Origin: Thiomicrorhabdus lithotrophica
GTDB taxonomy: Bacteria; Pseudomonadota; Gammaproteobacteria; Thiomicrospirales; Thiomicrospiraceae
Direction of reading: 5' to 3'
Assembly: GCF_029201445.1 (NCBI RefSeq)
Contig: NZ_CP102381.1
Coordinates: 620,001-684,000 of the forward strand
DNA: 64,000 bases
Positions 36,290 to 45,032 of this stretch are shown here, in pieces. The notes under the pieces are model-generated. The model did not search any database. It worked only from the letters and a program-made list of their open reading frames with translations, and was not told the DNA's origin. Numbering within the stretch: the first letter of the stretch is position 1; every line of letters begins with the position of its first letter. Both the position numbers and the translations under genes were made by a program.

Positions 36290-36361
36290 GATAAAATCTC
36301 CAAAAGAATATTTAAAATACTAAGTTTAGTTTACGCTTTTTTGTGAATGAAGGAAAGAAAA

Positions 36362-36796
36362 ATGTCTTGTTGTTCAGGTGGTTACTGTCAGTTTAAGTTC
36401 CCGGAAGGACCTCCGTTAGTTGATAATGCGGTGGCAAGTTTAAATGCCAATTATCAGTTTTTGCCTTATGGAACCTTGTTGCAAGCCGGAGAAACTGTAC
36501 GAATTTGGATGCAGTCTGGAAAGGCCAAGGTCGTTTTACTTGAGGAGAAAATTCCACTAAAAATAACCGATACTGGACCAAAGCCATTAGATGAGCAAAA
36601 TATTGAGGAATTTCCTTGGCAGTTAATTGCTATGGATAGTGGTTTTTCATATGAAGATTTGATGGATTGGAAAAACCATCCTTTATATAGTCCGGATGAA
36701 ACTGCGGTGTTACTACGCTTTAATCATCCAATAGAGGTTAAGCCAACACTTAAAATGATTTTATTAAATTGGTTATATAAGTTGCGTAACTTATGA
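36362..36796 (+). CDS. Small cysteine-rich protein of unknown function
   Basis: I do not recognise this 144-residue protein. It begins MSCCSGGYCQFKFPEGPPLV, an unusual Cys cluster (CC-x3-C) right at the N terminus that could bind metal or be redox-active. The rest has no cysteine and is a mixed acidic sequence with a GETVRIWMQSGKAKVVLLEE strand region, FPWQLIAMDSGFSYEDLMDW and a hydrophobic C-terminal LKMILLNWLYKLRNL. No signal peptide. AAGGA precedes the start at 36362; an ATG five codons earlier overlaps it. It lies between the orphan flagellin and the orphan FliL. Confidence 0.7.
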   Translation: MSCCSGGYCQFKFPEGPPLVDNAVASLNANYQFLPYGTLLQAGETVRIWMQSGKAKVVLLEEKIPLKITDTGPKPLDEQNIEEFPWQLIAMDSGFSYEDLMDWKNHPLYSPDETAVLLRFNHPIEVKPTLKMILLNWLYKLRNL

Positions 36797-36840
36797 ATGT
36801 AAAAAGATTAAAAGGTTATGTTGATTAAATGGTCGTATTT

Positions 36841-36852
36841 ACCAGGCCTGGT
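36841..36852. repeat. ACCAGGCCTGGT palindrome, exact, between convergent genes
   Basis: Preceded by TTT and followed by AGTTT; 44 bp after the Cys-rich gene and 16 bp before the shared terminator. Confidence 0.9.
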
Positions 36853-36867
36853 AGTTTAGATTTATAC

Positions 36868-36897
36868 AAAAATCCCGCATTTTGCGGGATTTTTTGG
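36868..36897. terminator. Bidirectional terminator between the Cys-rich gene and fliL
   Basis: AAAATCCCGC ATTTT GCGGGATTTTTT, with A and T runs on both sides. Confidence 0.9.
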
Positions 36898-36936
36898 TTA
36901 CAGCGTTTGGTATTTGTTCAAGTGCGCTTTTAATGT

Positions 36937-37422
36937 TTATTGCATAACAAAGCGGTCAAAATAAACATTTTCTAGTAAATCTGGATGGAGCCTGTGCTTT
37001 TCTAAAATATCTTTTGCAACTTTCAATACCTCGGTTCTAAGTTCATCTGGACCGTTAGGTGTTTTTAACTTGCTATAGGTTTGGTTTCGCAATAGCCGAT
37101 CAATGTCGTTTTTAAGAATAGGGCGTAGATGTTCCATTTCTGTTTCCACAATTTGCGGATAGTAAGACATAAATTTAAAGTCAACGGCTAAAAACTTTGC
37201 TTTACCTTCGCCGCGAAAGTTAACCACTACCTTTTCCATGCTGAAGTATTTAGGTACACGTGCTTCTGGTGCTTCAAACTGTTTGTATTTTGATGAGTAA
37301 TTTAAGTTTTCTGTTTCATTAGACGCATTTACCGCAGTGAAAGGTAAGCAGACTAGTGTAGTGATTAGTAATGGCTTTAAAAGGTTCTTAAATAGAATAA
37401 AGTTAATGGGTTTGAGGTTCAT
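36937..37422 (-). CDS. fliL: FliL-family protein (orphan)
   Basis: FliL associates with the flagellar basal body and stator and supports torque. The 161-residue product has an N-terminal hydrophobic segment (about 16-34, LLKPLLITTLVCLPFTAVNA) that looks more like a cleavable signal than the usual FliL anchor. It is followed by a FliL domain with YFSMEKVVVNFRGEGKAKFL, LRPILKNDIDRLLRNQTYS, and the typical C-terminal VYFDRFVMQ. It is far from any flagellar operon in this window and shares the area with an orphan flagellin. A secreted or lipid-free periplasmic paralogue is likely. Confidence 0.85.
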   Translation of the reverse strand: MNLKPINFILFKNLLKPLLITTLVCLPFTAVNASNETENLNYSSKYKQFEAPEARVPKYFSMEKVVVNFRGEGKAKFLAVDFKFMSYYPQIVETEMEHLRPILKNDIDRLLRNQTYSKLKTPNGPDELRTEVLKVAKDILEKHRLHPDLLENVYFDRFVMQ

Positions 37423-37581
37423 TGGGGCTCTCTTAACGTAATTTTGAATTATGGCCGTAATGCCAATAAATGTATGGCTTTATTTTGCCCTATTATAAGT
37501 TTTTTTAGAAGGTTTAAGTTAGTGGAATGAATTGTATTTGTATATGAGTTGATATTAGCTTTTAAAGAGTGACGTTTTAGG

Positions 37582-37610
37582 CAAAAAAAACCCCGCGGAA
37601 GCGGGGTTTA
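37582..37610 (-). terminator. Rho-independent terminator after amtB
   Basis: On the minus strand AAACCCCGC TTCC GCGGGGTTTTTTTT, about 70 bp after the amtB stop. Confidence 0.9.
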
Positions 37611-37678
37611 AACTAAGTCAATGAGGAGACTGTGTTTTTTAGAGAAACACTATTTAGTTTGTTTTTTTAGAGTTGAAT

Positions 37679-38923
37679 TTATTTTGTAAATTCAGGGTAA
37701 GCTTCCATTCCACATTCAGATTGGTCAACACCTTCGTACTCTTCTTCTTCTGTTACGCGGATTCCCATCACAGCTTTGATGATTCCCCAAACGATTAAGC
37801 TTGTTCCGAATACCCATGCAAAGATTACACCGATACCTGTTAACTGAGCTACGATTGAAGCATCAGGGTTTGTGAAAGTCACTGCGATTAGACCAAAGAT
37901 ACCTACAACACCGTGAACCGAGATAGCACCTACTGGATCATCAATTTTAAACTTAGAGTCGATAGCAAGGATAGCTAATACTACGATGATACCACCTACA
38001 AGACCGATTAAAGTTGCTTCTAGAGCTGAAGGAGTTAGAGGTTCAGCAGTAATTGCTACAAGACCAGCTAGAGCACCGTTAAGCATCATTGTTAAGTCCG
38101 CTTTACCAAACTTGATTTTAGACATAACAAGCGCACCGATAACACCACCAGCAGCTGCCATTAACGTGTTAACAAAAATCATTGCAACTGCGTTTGCTTC
38201 TTCAACGTTTGAGATTTTAAGCTCAGAACCACCGTTGAAACCAAACCAACCTAACCATAGGATAAATGTACCTAAAGTAGCTAGAGGAAGGTTAGCACCA
38301 GGAATCGCTTTAGATTCACCGTTAGAACCGTATTTACCTTTACGTGCACCTAGTAGTAATACACCAGCAAGAGCAGCAGAAGCACCAGCCATGTGAACAA
38401 CACCAGAACCAGCGAAGTCAAGGAAACCTAAACCATCTAGGAAACCACCACCCCATTTCCAGAAACCTTGCATTGGGTAGATGAATGCTGTAAATACAAT
38501 AGCAAATACGAAGAATGACATTAACTTCATGCGTTCAGCAACCGCACCAGAAACAACTGACATAGCAGTCGCAACGAATACAACTTGGAAGAAAAAGTCT
38601 GACATTCCTGAATAGTAGATTTCACCGCCACTTGCAAGAACATCTGCAGTTGCGTTGTCGCCACCAATTAGGAAGCTAATTCCAGGGAAGAAACTGTTTA
38701 CTGCTTCACCAGGGTACATGATGTTATAACCAACTAACATATACATAATACAAGCGATGGCGAAAAGCCCAACGTTCTTAGCTAAGATTTCTGTTGTGTT
38801 TTTTGTACGCACCATACCCGCTTCAAGCATAGCGAAACCTGCTGCCATCCACATTACTAATGCACCAGACATTAGGAAATAAAAGGTATCAAGGGCGTAA
38901 CTGACTTCTAATATTTGTTCCAT
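37679..38923 (-). CDS. amtB: Ammonium transporter AmtB
   Basis: AmtB is a trimeric inner-membrane channel for ammonium. The 414-residue protein has 11 expected helices, the Amt signature region (DFAGSGVVHMAGASAALAGV, about 170-190), the pore-lining histidine in that VVHMAG segment and the second in ISVHGVVGIFG. The C-terminal tail (ITEEEEYEGVDQSECG type) is the PII-contact region. AAGGA precedes the ATG. It lies 14 bp after glnK and is co-transcribed with it, so PII can block the channel. Confidence 0.95.
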   Translation of the reverse strand: MEQILEVSYALDTFYFLMSGALVMWMAAGFAMLEAGMVRTKNTTEILAKNVGLFAIACIMYMLVGYNIMYPGEAVNSFFPGISFLIGGDNATADVLASGGEIYYSGMSDFFFQVVFVATAMSVVSGAVAERMKLMSFFVFAIVFTAFIYPMQGFWKWGGGFLDGLGFLDFAGSGVVHMAGASAALAGVLLLGARKGKYGSNGESKAIPGANLPLATLGTFILWLGWFGFNGGSELKISNVEEANAVAMIFVNTLMAAAGGVIGALVMSKIKFGKADLTMMLNGALAGLVAITAEPLTPSALEATLIGLVGGIIVVLAILAIDSKFKIDDPVGAISVHGVVGIFGLIAVTFTNPDASIVAQLTGIGVIFAWVFGTSLIVWGIIKAVMGIRVTEEEEYEGVDQSECGMEAYPEFTK

Positions 38924-38937
38924 AATAATTTCCTTTC

Positions 38938-39276
38938 TTAAAGAGCGATGTCGCCAGTTTCTTCTGTACGAATTCGTACAGTCTGTTCTAGAGGCATAAC
39001 GAAGATTTTACCGTCACCAATTTTGCCTGTTTTAGCAGATGTGCTGATTGCTTCAATAACGCTATCAAGCTTTTCATCACTAACAGCAATTTCTAAGCGG
39101 ATTTTTGGTAAAAATTCAATCGCATATTCTGCTCCACGATAAATTTCAGTGTGACCCTTTTGACGGCCAAAACCTTTAGACTCTGTTACAGTCATACCTT
39201 GCACATCAATATCATGAAGTGCTTCGCGTACGTCATCGAGTTTAAAAGGTTTGATAATTGCAACTACCAGTTTCAT
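38938..39276 (-). CDS. glnK: Nitrogen regulatory protein PII (GlnK/GlnB)
   Basis: PII is the trimeric sensor of 2-oxoglutarate, ATP and glutamine status. The 112-residue product begins MKLVVAIIKPFKLDDVREAL. The T-loop carries the uridylylation site Tyr51 in RGAEYAIEF, and the B-loop/ATP site is TGKIGDGKIFV. The link to amtB makes GlnK the more likely identity. The sigma-54 promoter upstream and glnE-glnA a few kb away fit a nitrogen-control block. GlnD is not in the window. Confidence 0.95.
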   Translation of the reverse strand: MKLVVAIIKPFKLDDVREALHDIDVQGMTVTESKGFGRQKGHTEIYRGAEYAIEFLPKIRLEIAVSDEKLDSVIEAISTSAKTGKIGDGKIFVMPLEQTVRIRTEETGDIAL

Positions 39277-39323
39277 ACTAACCTCTCGGATAAATTAATA
39301 AATATAATGTTCACCTGGTTGTT

Positions 39324-39339
39324 AACAATCATTGTGCCA
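39324..39339 (-). promoter_or_regulatory. Sigma-54 promoter of glnK-amtB
   Basis: On the minus strand TGGCACAATGATTGTT. The -24 TGGCAC is perfect; the -12 is TTGT in place of TTGC at the correct spacing. The predicted start lies about 40 nt before glnK. Confidence 0.7.
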
Positions 39340-39425
39340 TTTTTATTAAAATACTTAATAAAACAATGGGTTATTATTAAAAAGTGTTATTTTTTAGTTT
39401 ATTTTAAGGTGTATATAATTTTTGA

Positions 39426-39463
39426 TTGACTATTATGGTGCACTTGCGTTCTCTCGCGGTGCA
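39426..39463. promoter_or_regulatory. Paired NtrC-like sites upstream of glnK
   Basis: TTGACTATTATGGTGCA (39426-39442) matches my memory of the NtrC consensus at 13 of 17 positions. A second GGTGCA half-site lies 21 bp further (39458-39463). They are about 100 bp upstream of the sigma-54 promoter, a normal enhancer distance, and also lie just before the divergent methyltransferase gene. Confidence 0.6.
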
Positions 39464-39483
39464 TTTATGAGAGGGTTTTTGAG

Positions 39484-40236
39484 TTGCAAAGGATTCCAAA
39501 GATATTTTTAGCGCTATTTATTCAGTTGTTAGTTTTATCCGTGGTGACGTTAGGTGTGTTTTTAGCGCCATCACTGATTGCGCCGCCATATCCTTATTGG
39601 GTATTGGTTTTAATTCAAGCGACCTTTGCTGCTTTAATTAGTTGTAAATTAGGTTTGCCATGTTGGTGGCGTTGGATACAGTTTTTTATCCCTATAGGGC
39701 TTTACCTTGGGGTGTTAATTGACTTTAATCCTTTATGGGCTTTGGCTCTTTTTGTTATTGTTTGGCTGGTTTTTGCTAATGCTTTTAAAGAGCGTGTGCC
39801 CCTTTATTTAACAAATGATACAACTCGCCAAGCATTCAAAGAATTAATTAAGCGCAAGCGCCAAGTCCGTTTTTTAGATTTAGGTTGTGGTTTGGGTGGA
39901 AACGTGGCATTTATGTCTCAGCAAAGGCAAGTTGCCGAGTCTCATGGGGTTGAAACAGCGCCCATTCCCTATCTGGTTTCTAAAATCATTACAGGCTTTA
40001 GAGGCGGGCGAACTTTTGCTATGGATATGTGGAAAACTGAGCTTGCTTACTATGATGTTGTGTATGCATTTTTATCTCCAGAACCTATGCCAAAGCTATG
40101 GGAGAAGGTAAAAGAAGAAATGTTGCCTGGTTCAGTCTTTGTTTCCAATAGTTTTGCAGTTCCAGGTGTTGAAGCTAGCGAGGTTTGGGAGTTATCTGAT
40201 TCGAGAAAAACCATTCTATACATTTATCATTTATAG
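39484..40236 (+). CDS. Membrane-anchored class I SAM-dependent methyltransferase
   Basis: A 250-residue protein of unclear specificity. The N-terminal 100 residues hold about three to four hydrophobic helices (from FLALFIQLLVLSVVTLGVFL). A short Rossmann methyltransferase domain follows, with motif I VRFLDLGCGLGGNVAFMSQ (about 120-138), an acidic motif II-like GVETAPIPYL and an MDMWKTELAYYDVVYAFLSP segment. The start is TTG at 39484 with AGAGGG upstream; no in-frame ATG fits. It lies between glnK (divergent) and glnE. Neighbours suggest nitrogen control at the promoter, but function is unknown. Confidence 0.75.
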   Translation: MQRIPKIFLALFIQLLVLSVVTLGVFLAPSLIAPPYPYWVLVLIQATFAALISCKLGLPCWWRWIQFFIPIGLYLGVLIDFNPLWALALFVIVWLVFANAFKERVPLYLTNDTTRQAFKELIKRKRQVRFLDLGCGLGGNVAFMSQQRQVAESHGVETAPIPYLVSKIITGFRGGRTFAMDMWKTELAYYDVVYAFLSPEPMPKLWEKVKEEMLPGSVFVSNSFAVPGVEASEVWELSDSRKTILYIYHL

Positions 40237-40307
40237 TGCTGCTTGTTGAATTTAATAAAATAGTGGGTGCTAGTCTTTAAAACACGCAGATTAATTGATG
40301 TTAAACA

Positions 40308-40319
40308 ACCAGGCCTGCT
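40308..40319. repeat. Near-copy of the palindrome before glnE
   Basis: ACCAGGCCTGCT, the same one-base change (G to C) as the copy between ypjD and ffh. It lies 53 bp before glnE. Confidence 0.75.
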
Positions 40320-40372
40320 AGAAAAAAGCATACAGTTAAAGTAATTAATATTTGTTTATCTCTGGAGAGAAA

Positions 40373-43120
40373 ATGTCCTATTCAGTTGAAAAAGTTTTGT
40401 CGTGGAGTCCGTTTGTTGAGCGCTTAACAGAGCGCTACCCAGATTTATTGGATTCAGAAAGTTTTAATAATCAGTGGGCACAAGGTGATTTGTATCATCG
40501 TGTATACAGTGATGTTTCAGCGGCAGAAGATGAAACCATGCTTTTGCAAAGATTAAGAGTGCAGCGTAATTGGATGATGGGGCGCATTGCGTTGCGAGAT
40601 TTGACGAAGCTTGCTGAGTTAGAAGAAACGGTTGCCGCAACGTCAGAGTTGGCAGATGCATTAGTGAGCTCAGCTTTAGATTGGCACTATGAGCGTTTTT
40701 GCGAGCGTTATGGAACGCCTATAGGGCGTGAATCAGACGAACCACAAAAATTGATTGTCATTGGTATGGGTAAGTTAGGTGGCCAGGAGTTGAACTTCTC
40801 TTCAGATGTTGACTTGATTTTTACCTATCCTGAGGGGGGTGAAACACAAGGTGCAGCCAAAAGCATATCTAATGAACAATTTTTCATTCGTTTAGGTCAA
40901 GCGCTTAATAAGTCATTGGTTGATGTTACTAATGATGGTTTTGTTTACCGAGTAGATATGCGTTTGCGCCCATTTGGTGATGCGGGACCATTGGCGGTCA
41001 ATTTTGCTAGTTTAGAGCATTATTATGAAATTCATGGCCGAGCTTGGGAAAGGTACGCTTTAGTAAAAGCTCGAATTATGGCAGGGGATAAAAAGCAAGG
41101 AGAAGAATTGTTTAATATCTTGCGCCCCTTTGTATATCGTCGTTATGTTGATTTTAGCGCAATGGACTCATTAAGAGAGCTTAAGCTGATGATTGCTGAG
41201 CAAGTTGCCAAAAAAGGCATGTTGGATAACGTTAAGCTTGGAGCGGGAGGGATTCGTGAAATTGAATTTATCGCTCAAGCTTTTCAGTTAGTGCATGGCG
41301 GGCGTGATAAAGGGTTGCAGTTAAAGTCGTTATTACCAACGCTGGCAGTATTAAATGACAGGGAGTTTCTTGATAATGAAGTGTATACAAAACTCGTTGA
41401 TGCCTATCGTTTTTTGAGAACGGCTGAAAACCGTTTGCAGATGTGGGGCGATCAACAAACTCATGATTTACCTAAGGATGAAAACCAACGATTGCTCACT
41501 GCAAACTCGCTTGGTTTTGAAAGTTATGACGATTTTTATGAGGTGTTGAATCAACATCGAGAGTTCGTTGAGGATCAGTTTAATAAGGTTTTTGCAGAGG
41601 AAGAGGATTGTTCTGTTAGAGATGAAATGACCGAGTTATGGTCAAGTGATTTTGGGAATTCTGAATTATTGGATTCATTTGATTTGCCTGAATCTATTGC
41701 GAATGAAGTGCTAAAGGTTATGCATGATTTTAAAGCGGGGCGTCAAGTGCAAACGCTAAGCAAGGATGGTGTTGAGCGATTGAATGAAACCATGCCTTTT
41801 GTATTGAAATCGGTGATTACACCCGAAATGAATATAGAGACATTAAAGCGTGTATTAGCTGTTGTAGAATCAGTGACAAAGCGAAGCGTATATTTAGTAT
41901 TAATTAAAGAGAATCCAGAAGCGTTACAGCATTTAGTTGCGCTGTGTAACGCCAGTGCTTGGCTGGCAGAGATGTTGGTTAAATATCCCGCTTTACTAGA
42001 TCAACTTCTTGATGAGAGAGAGTTGTATGCCCCTTTAAGTGCAGAGGAATTGCAATCAGAAGCGAATGCTTTATTGGTCGAGGTAGGTCTTGATGAAGAA
42101 TTGTTTATGGATAAGTTACGTCAGTGGCGTCATGCGCAGGTTTTTAAAGTCGCAGCGGCGGATATAACTGGGCATTTGCCTGTTATGAAAGTAAGTGACT
42201 ACCTGACTTGGATTGCTGAAGCGGTATTAAATGTTGCTGTAGAGTTTGCATGGCAATTGATGCAGAAGAAGAGTGGCTTGCCGGGAGGGCTTAAATCCGA
42301 AGAGATTAGAAATCCATTTATGGTCTTGGGTTATGGAAAGCTTGGCGGAATAGAGCTGGGTTACGGTTCGGACTTGGATGTGGTGTTTTTGTATCAAGGT
42401 GTCACCTCTAGTGATCAAACGGTTAATCCGGATGGTCGCACAATGGATAATGCAATTTACTTTATTCGTATGGGCCAAAAAGTCATTTCAATTTTATCTA
42501 CTATTATGCCATCGGGTCGATTGTATGAGGTAGACACAAGGTTAAGGCCTAACGGAAACTCTGGAATGTTGGTAACGGATTTTGCGAGTTTTATGCAGTA
42601 TATTGAAAATAAGGCATGGAACTGGGAGCATCAAGCCTTGGTTAGAGCTAGAGCGGTTACAGGGGATGAGCAAAGTGTTTCTGCCTATGAAGTCTTTAGA
42701 TCTGAGTTTCTAAATCGTAATCGAGATATTGCTGAAGTTCGTAATGAAGTGATTGAGATGCGTCAAAAGATGAAAGACTCGTTGGATAAAAGCTCTGAAA
42801 ATGTGTTTGATTTAAAGCAAGGTTCGGGCGGCATTGTTGATATTGAGTTTATGATGCAGTTTTTGGTTTTAGCTTATGCGGGTCAATTCCCGGGCTTGTC
42901 TGAATATACTGATAATGTACGAATTTTAGAAGCTGTGGCAGAATCAGGATTGTTGTCTACTGAAGATGTCGAGTCTTTAACTCATGCTTATAAAGTGTAT
43001 CGTTCTAAATATCATAGAGTTGCACTAGCAAATGAAAAGCCGTTAATTGGTTCAGGTTGTTATGAGGTAGAAAGGACTTCGGTAATCAAGGTTTGGAATC
43101 AATTAATGCTTGATGCATAG
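40373..43120 (+). CDS. glnE: Glutamine synthetase adenylyltransferase GlnE
   Basis: GlnE adds or removes AMP on a Tyr of glutamine synthetase, controlled by PII and glutamine. The 915-residue protein has two nucleotidyltransferase domains, each with the G-x-GKLGG motif: GMGKLGGQELNFSSDVDLIF (N-terminal, deadenylylation) and GYGKLGGIELGYGSDLDVVF (C-terminal, adenylylation). Each is followed by a VDxRLRP box and a GGIREIEF or GGIVDIEF helix. The start at 40373 has GGAGAG directly upstream. It converges on its target gene, glnA. Confidence 0.96.
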   Translation: MSYSVEKVLSWSPFVERLTERYPDLLDSESFNNQWAQGDLYHRVYSDVSAAEDETMLLQRLRVQRNWMMGRIALRDLTKLAELEETVAATSELADALVSSALDWHYERFCERYGTPIGRESDEPQKLIVIGMGKLGGQELNFSSDVDLIFTYPEGGETQGAAKSISNEQFFIRLGQALNKSLVDVTNDGFVYRVDMRLRPFGDAGPLAVNFASLEHYYEIHGRAWERYALVKARIMAGDKKQGEELFNILRPFVYRRYVDFSAMDSLRELKLMIAEQVAKKGMLDNVKLGAGGIREIEFIAQAFQLVHGGRDKGLQLKSLLPTLAVLNDREFLDNEVYTKLVDAYRFLRTAENRLQMWGDQQTHDLPKDENQRLLTANSLGFESYDDFYEVLNQHREFVEDQFNKVFAEEEDCSVRDEMTELWSSDFGNSELLDSFDLPESIANEVLKVMHDFKAGRQVQTLSKDGVERLNETMPFVLKSVITPEMNIETLKRVLAVVESVTKRSVYLVLIKENPEALQHLVALCNASAWLAEMLVKYPALLDQLLDERELYAPLSAEELQSEANALLVEVGLDEELFMDKLRQWRHAQVFKVAAADITGHLPVMKVSDYLTWIAEAVLNVAVEFAWQLMQKKSGLPGGLKSEEIRNPFMVLGYGKLGGIELGYGSDLDVVFLYQGVTSSDQTVNPDGRTMDNAIYFIRMGQKVISILSTIMPSGRLYEVDTRLRPNGNSGMLVTDFASFMQYIENKAWNWEHQALVRARAVTGDEQSVSAYEVFRSEFLNRNRDIAEVRNEVIEMRQKMKDSLDKSSENVFDLKQGSGGIVDIEFMMQFLVLAYAGQFPGLSEYTDNVRILEAVAESGLLSTEDVESLTHAYKVYRSKYHRVALANEKPLIGSGCYEVERTSVIKVWNQLMLDA

Positions 43121-43132
43121 CAAATAGAAGTT

Positions 43133-43144
43133 ACCAGGCCTGGT
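43133..43144. repeat. ACCAGGCCTGGT palindrome, exact, between glnE and glnA
   Basis: Extended to AAGTTACCAGGCCTGGTAGC, 13 bp after the glnE stop and before the shared terminator. Confidence 0.9.
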
Positions 43145-43161
43145 AGCTTTTAAAAGGGTAT

Positions 43162-43203
43162 AAAAAAACCCGCGTGATAAGAGTATCATCACGCGGGTTT
43201 TTT
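43162..43203. terminator. Bidirectional terminator between glnE and glnA
   Basis: AAAAAACCCGCGTGAT and ATCACGCGGGTTTTTT form a long stem with a short loop; it serves both convergent genes. Confidence 0.92.
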
Positions 43204-43225
43204 GTTTCCAATTAATCTTTAACGA

Positions 43226-44632
43226 TTAAGCAGAGTAGTACATGTCGAACTCGATTGGGTGAGTCGTTGCACGTAAACGTGTAACGTGTTCCATTTTAAG
43301 TTCAATGTAAGAATCGATAGCTTCATCAGTGAATACACCACCCATTTTCAAGAACTCACGATCTTGATCAAGTGCGTCTAGAGCTTCTTCTAAAGATGCA
43401 CAAACTGTGTTGTATTCCGCTTCTTCTTCTGGAGATAGGTCATATAGATCTTTCTCTGAAGGCTCGCCTGGCTCAATTTTGTTCATGATTCCGTCAAGAC
43501 CAGCCATTAACGAAGCAGCGAATGCTAGGTATGGGTTAGCTGTTGGATCTGGGAAACGTAATTCAACACGACGCGAACGCTCAGATGGAGCATAAGGAAT
43601 ACGGATTGAAGATGAACGGTTCTTACCAGAGTAAGCAATCAGTACAGGTGCTTCAAAACCAGGAACTAAACGCTTATAAGAGTTTGTACCAGGGTTAGTG
43701 AAAGCATTTAGTGCACGAGCATGCTTCATTAGACCACCGATGTACCATAGTGCTTCCTGAGAAAGACCAGAGTAAACATCACCAGCAAAGATGTTTTTAC
43801 CACCTTTAGATAAAGACATGTTGATGTGCATACCAGTACCGTTATCACCAACGATTGGCTTAGGCATGAATGTCGCTGTTTTACCTAAAGCGTGACATGT
43901 GTTGTGTACTGCGTACTTAAGAATTTGAACTTCATCAGCTTTAGCTGTAAGTGTGTTACCAGCAACCGCTAATTCACATTGTCCACCAGCCGCAACTTCG
44001 TGGTGATGAGCTTCAAGCTCAAGACCCATTGCTTCAGCCATTGCACAAATGTCAGCACGAACTTCGTGTAGCTGATCAACTGGAGGAACTGGGAAGTAAC
44101 CACCTTTAACCTTAGGACGGTGACCCATGTTACCACCTTCAAGTTCGCGACCAGCTTCCCAAGCAGACTCACCAGAATCTAGCTTAACGAAACATCCAGA
44201 CATGTCTTCACCCCAACGAACATTGTCAAAGATGAAGAATTCAGGTTCTGGTCCAAAGAATGCAGAGTCAGCTACACCAGTAGAAGAGAGGTATGCTTCT
44301 GCTTTCTTAGCGATACCGCGAGGATCTTTCTCGTAAGACTCCATGGTAGCTGGAGAAACAATCATCATACGAATGATGATTGTAGGATCATTTGTGAAAG
44401 GGTCTAAGAAAGCACCATCTGCTTGTGGGATTAACAGCATGTCTGAATCGTTAATGCCTTTCCAGCCTTCGATTGATGAACCATCAAAAGTTTCACCGTC
44501 AGTGAAGAAGTCTTCGTCTACTTTTGATGCAGGGATTGTTACGTGTTGTTCTTTACCGTGAGTGTCAGTAAAACGTAAATCTGCCCATTTGACATCATTC
44601 TCTTTAATCATATCGAAAATAGCTTGTGACAT
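43226..44632 (-). CDS. glnA: Glutamine synthetase type I
   Basis: GlnA makes glutamine from glutamate, ammonium and ATP. The 468-residue subunit is type I-beta. It has the [11 protein letters not shown] region, [11 protein letters not shown], the ATP-site [10 protein letters not shown] and [16 protein letters not shown], and the adenylylation loop [10 protein letters not shown] with the target Tyr near residue 397. Its presence agrees with GlnE next door. The GSAxE-type [17 protein letters not shown] is also clear. A sigma-54 promoter precedes it. No ntrBC follows. Confidence 0.97.
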   Translation of the reverse strand: MSQAIFDMIKENDVKWADLRFTDTHGKEQHVTIPASKVDEDFFTDGETFDGSSIEGWKGINDSDMLLIPQADGAFLDPFTNDPTIIIRMMIVSPATMESYEKDPRGIAKKAEAYLSSTGVADSAFFGPEPEFFIFDNVRWGEDMSGCFVKLDSGESAWEAGRELEGGNMGHRPKVKGGYFPVPPVDQLHEVRADICAMAEAMGLELEAHHHEVAAGGQCELAVAGNTLTAKADEVQILKYAVHNTCHALGKTATFMPKPIVGDNGTGMHINMSLSKGGKNIFAGDVYSGLSQEALWYIGGLMKHARALNAFTNPGTNSYKRLVPGFEAPVLIAYSGKNRSSSIRIPYAPSERSRRVELRFPDPTANPYLAFAASLMAGLDGIMNKIEPGEPSEKDLYDLSPEEEAEYNTVCASLEEALDALDQDREFLKMGGVFTDEAIDSYIELKMEHVTRLRATTHPIEFDMYYSA

Positions 44633-44682
44633 TTTCTTATCCTTTTTAAGCTGAAAATAATAAATTTAATCACAGAGATAAT

Positions 44683-44698
44683 AGCGTGAACTGTGCCA
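44683..44698 (-). promoter_or_regulatory. Sigma-54 promoter of glnA
   Basis: On the minus strand TGGCACAGTTCACGCT: perfect -24 TGGCAC and the -12 GC dinucleotide at the exact spacing, although the -12 reads ACGC and not TTGC. The predicted start is about 40 nt before glnA. Confidence 0.65.
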
Positions 44699-44806
44699 GG
44701 ATTCCAATTATTTTTATTAATGTTTTAAACGTTCCGTTTATCAATGGGTTGCGCGCATGTGATTTTATGTGTGCAAATCGAACGCGAGTGCTAAAAGTAT
44801 TTGTTT

Positions 44807-44834
44807 GGTGCAAATTTAAAAAGATAATGGTGCA
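44807..44834. promoter_or_regulatory. Paired NtrC-like half-sites upstream of glnA
   Basis: GGTGCA at 44807-44812 and at 44829-44834, 22 bp apart and in the same orientation. They are about 110-135 bp upstream of the sigma-54 promoter, matching the layout at glnK. Confidence 0.5.
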
Positions 44835-44867
44835 ATCGTAATTTCACTAAGTGAAGTTTAGTATTAA

Positions 44868-44900
44868 ATGTTACAGAAATGTTACAGTTATGTGACTCGA
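44868..44900 (-). promoter_or_regulatory. Three-repeat Pho-box-like array in the glnA-pstC gap
   Basis: ATGTTACAGAA, ATGTTACAGTT and ATGTGACTCGA are three adjacent 11-bp repeats. On the minus strand they read CTGTAACATTT, close to the PhoB consensus CTGTCAT plus 4. The orientation points toward glnA, not pstC. A forward half-site CTGTCAC lies at 44922-44928, closer to pstC. Confidence 0.6.
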
Positions 44901-45032
44901 AATTTTTAAAATGCAATTTGCCTGTCACATTTGATTGTTAATATAAGTTTCAATTATTTTTCCAGGCCTCACAGTAATCAATTTATGGATTGTATATTGT
45001 GAAGAAATTAGTACTAAGGTAGGTTGTGCACT

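Noticed and set aside
36290-36346. Sigma-28 promoter for the flagellin gene
   Set aside because: No TAAAGTTT-N11-GCCGATAA-like pair could be found in the gap.
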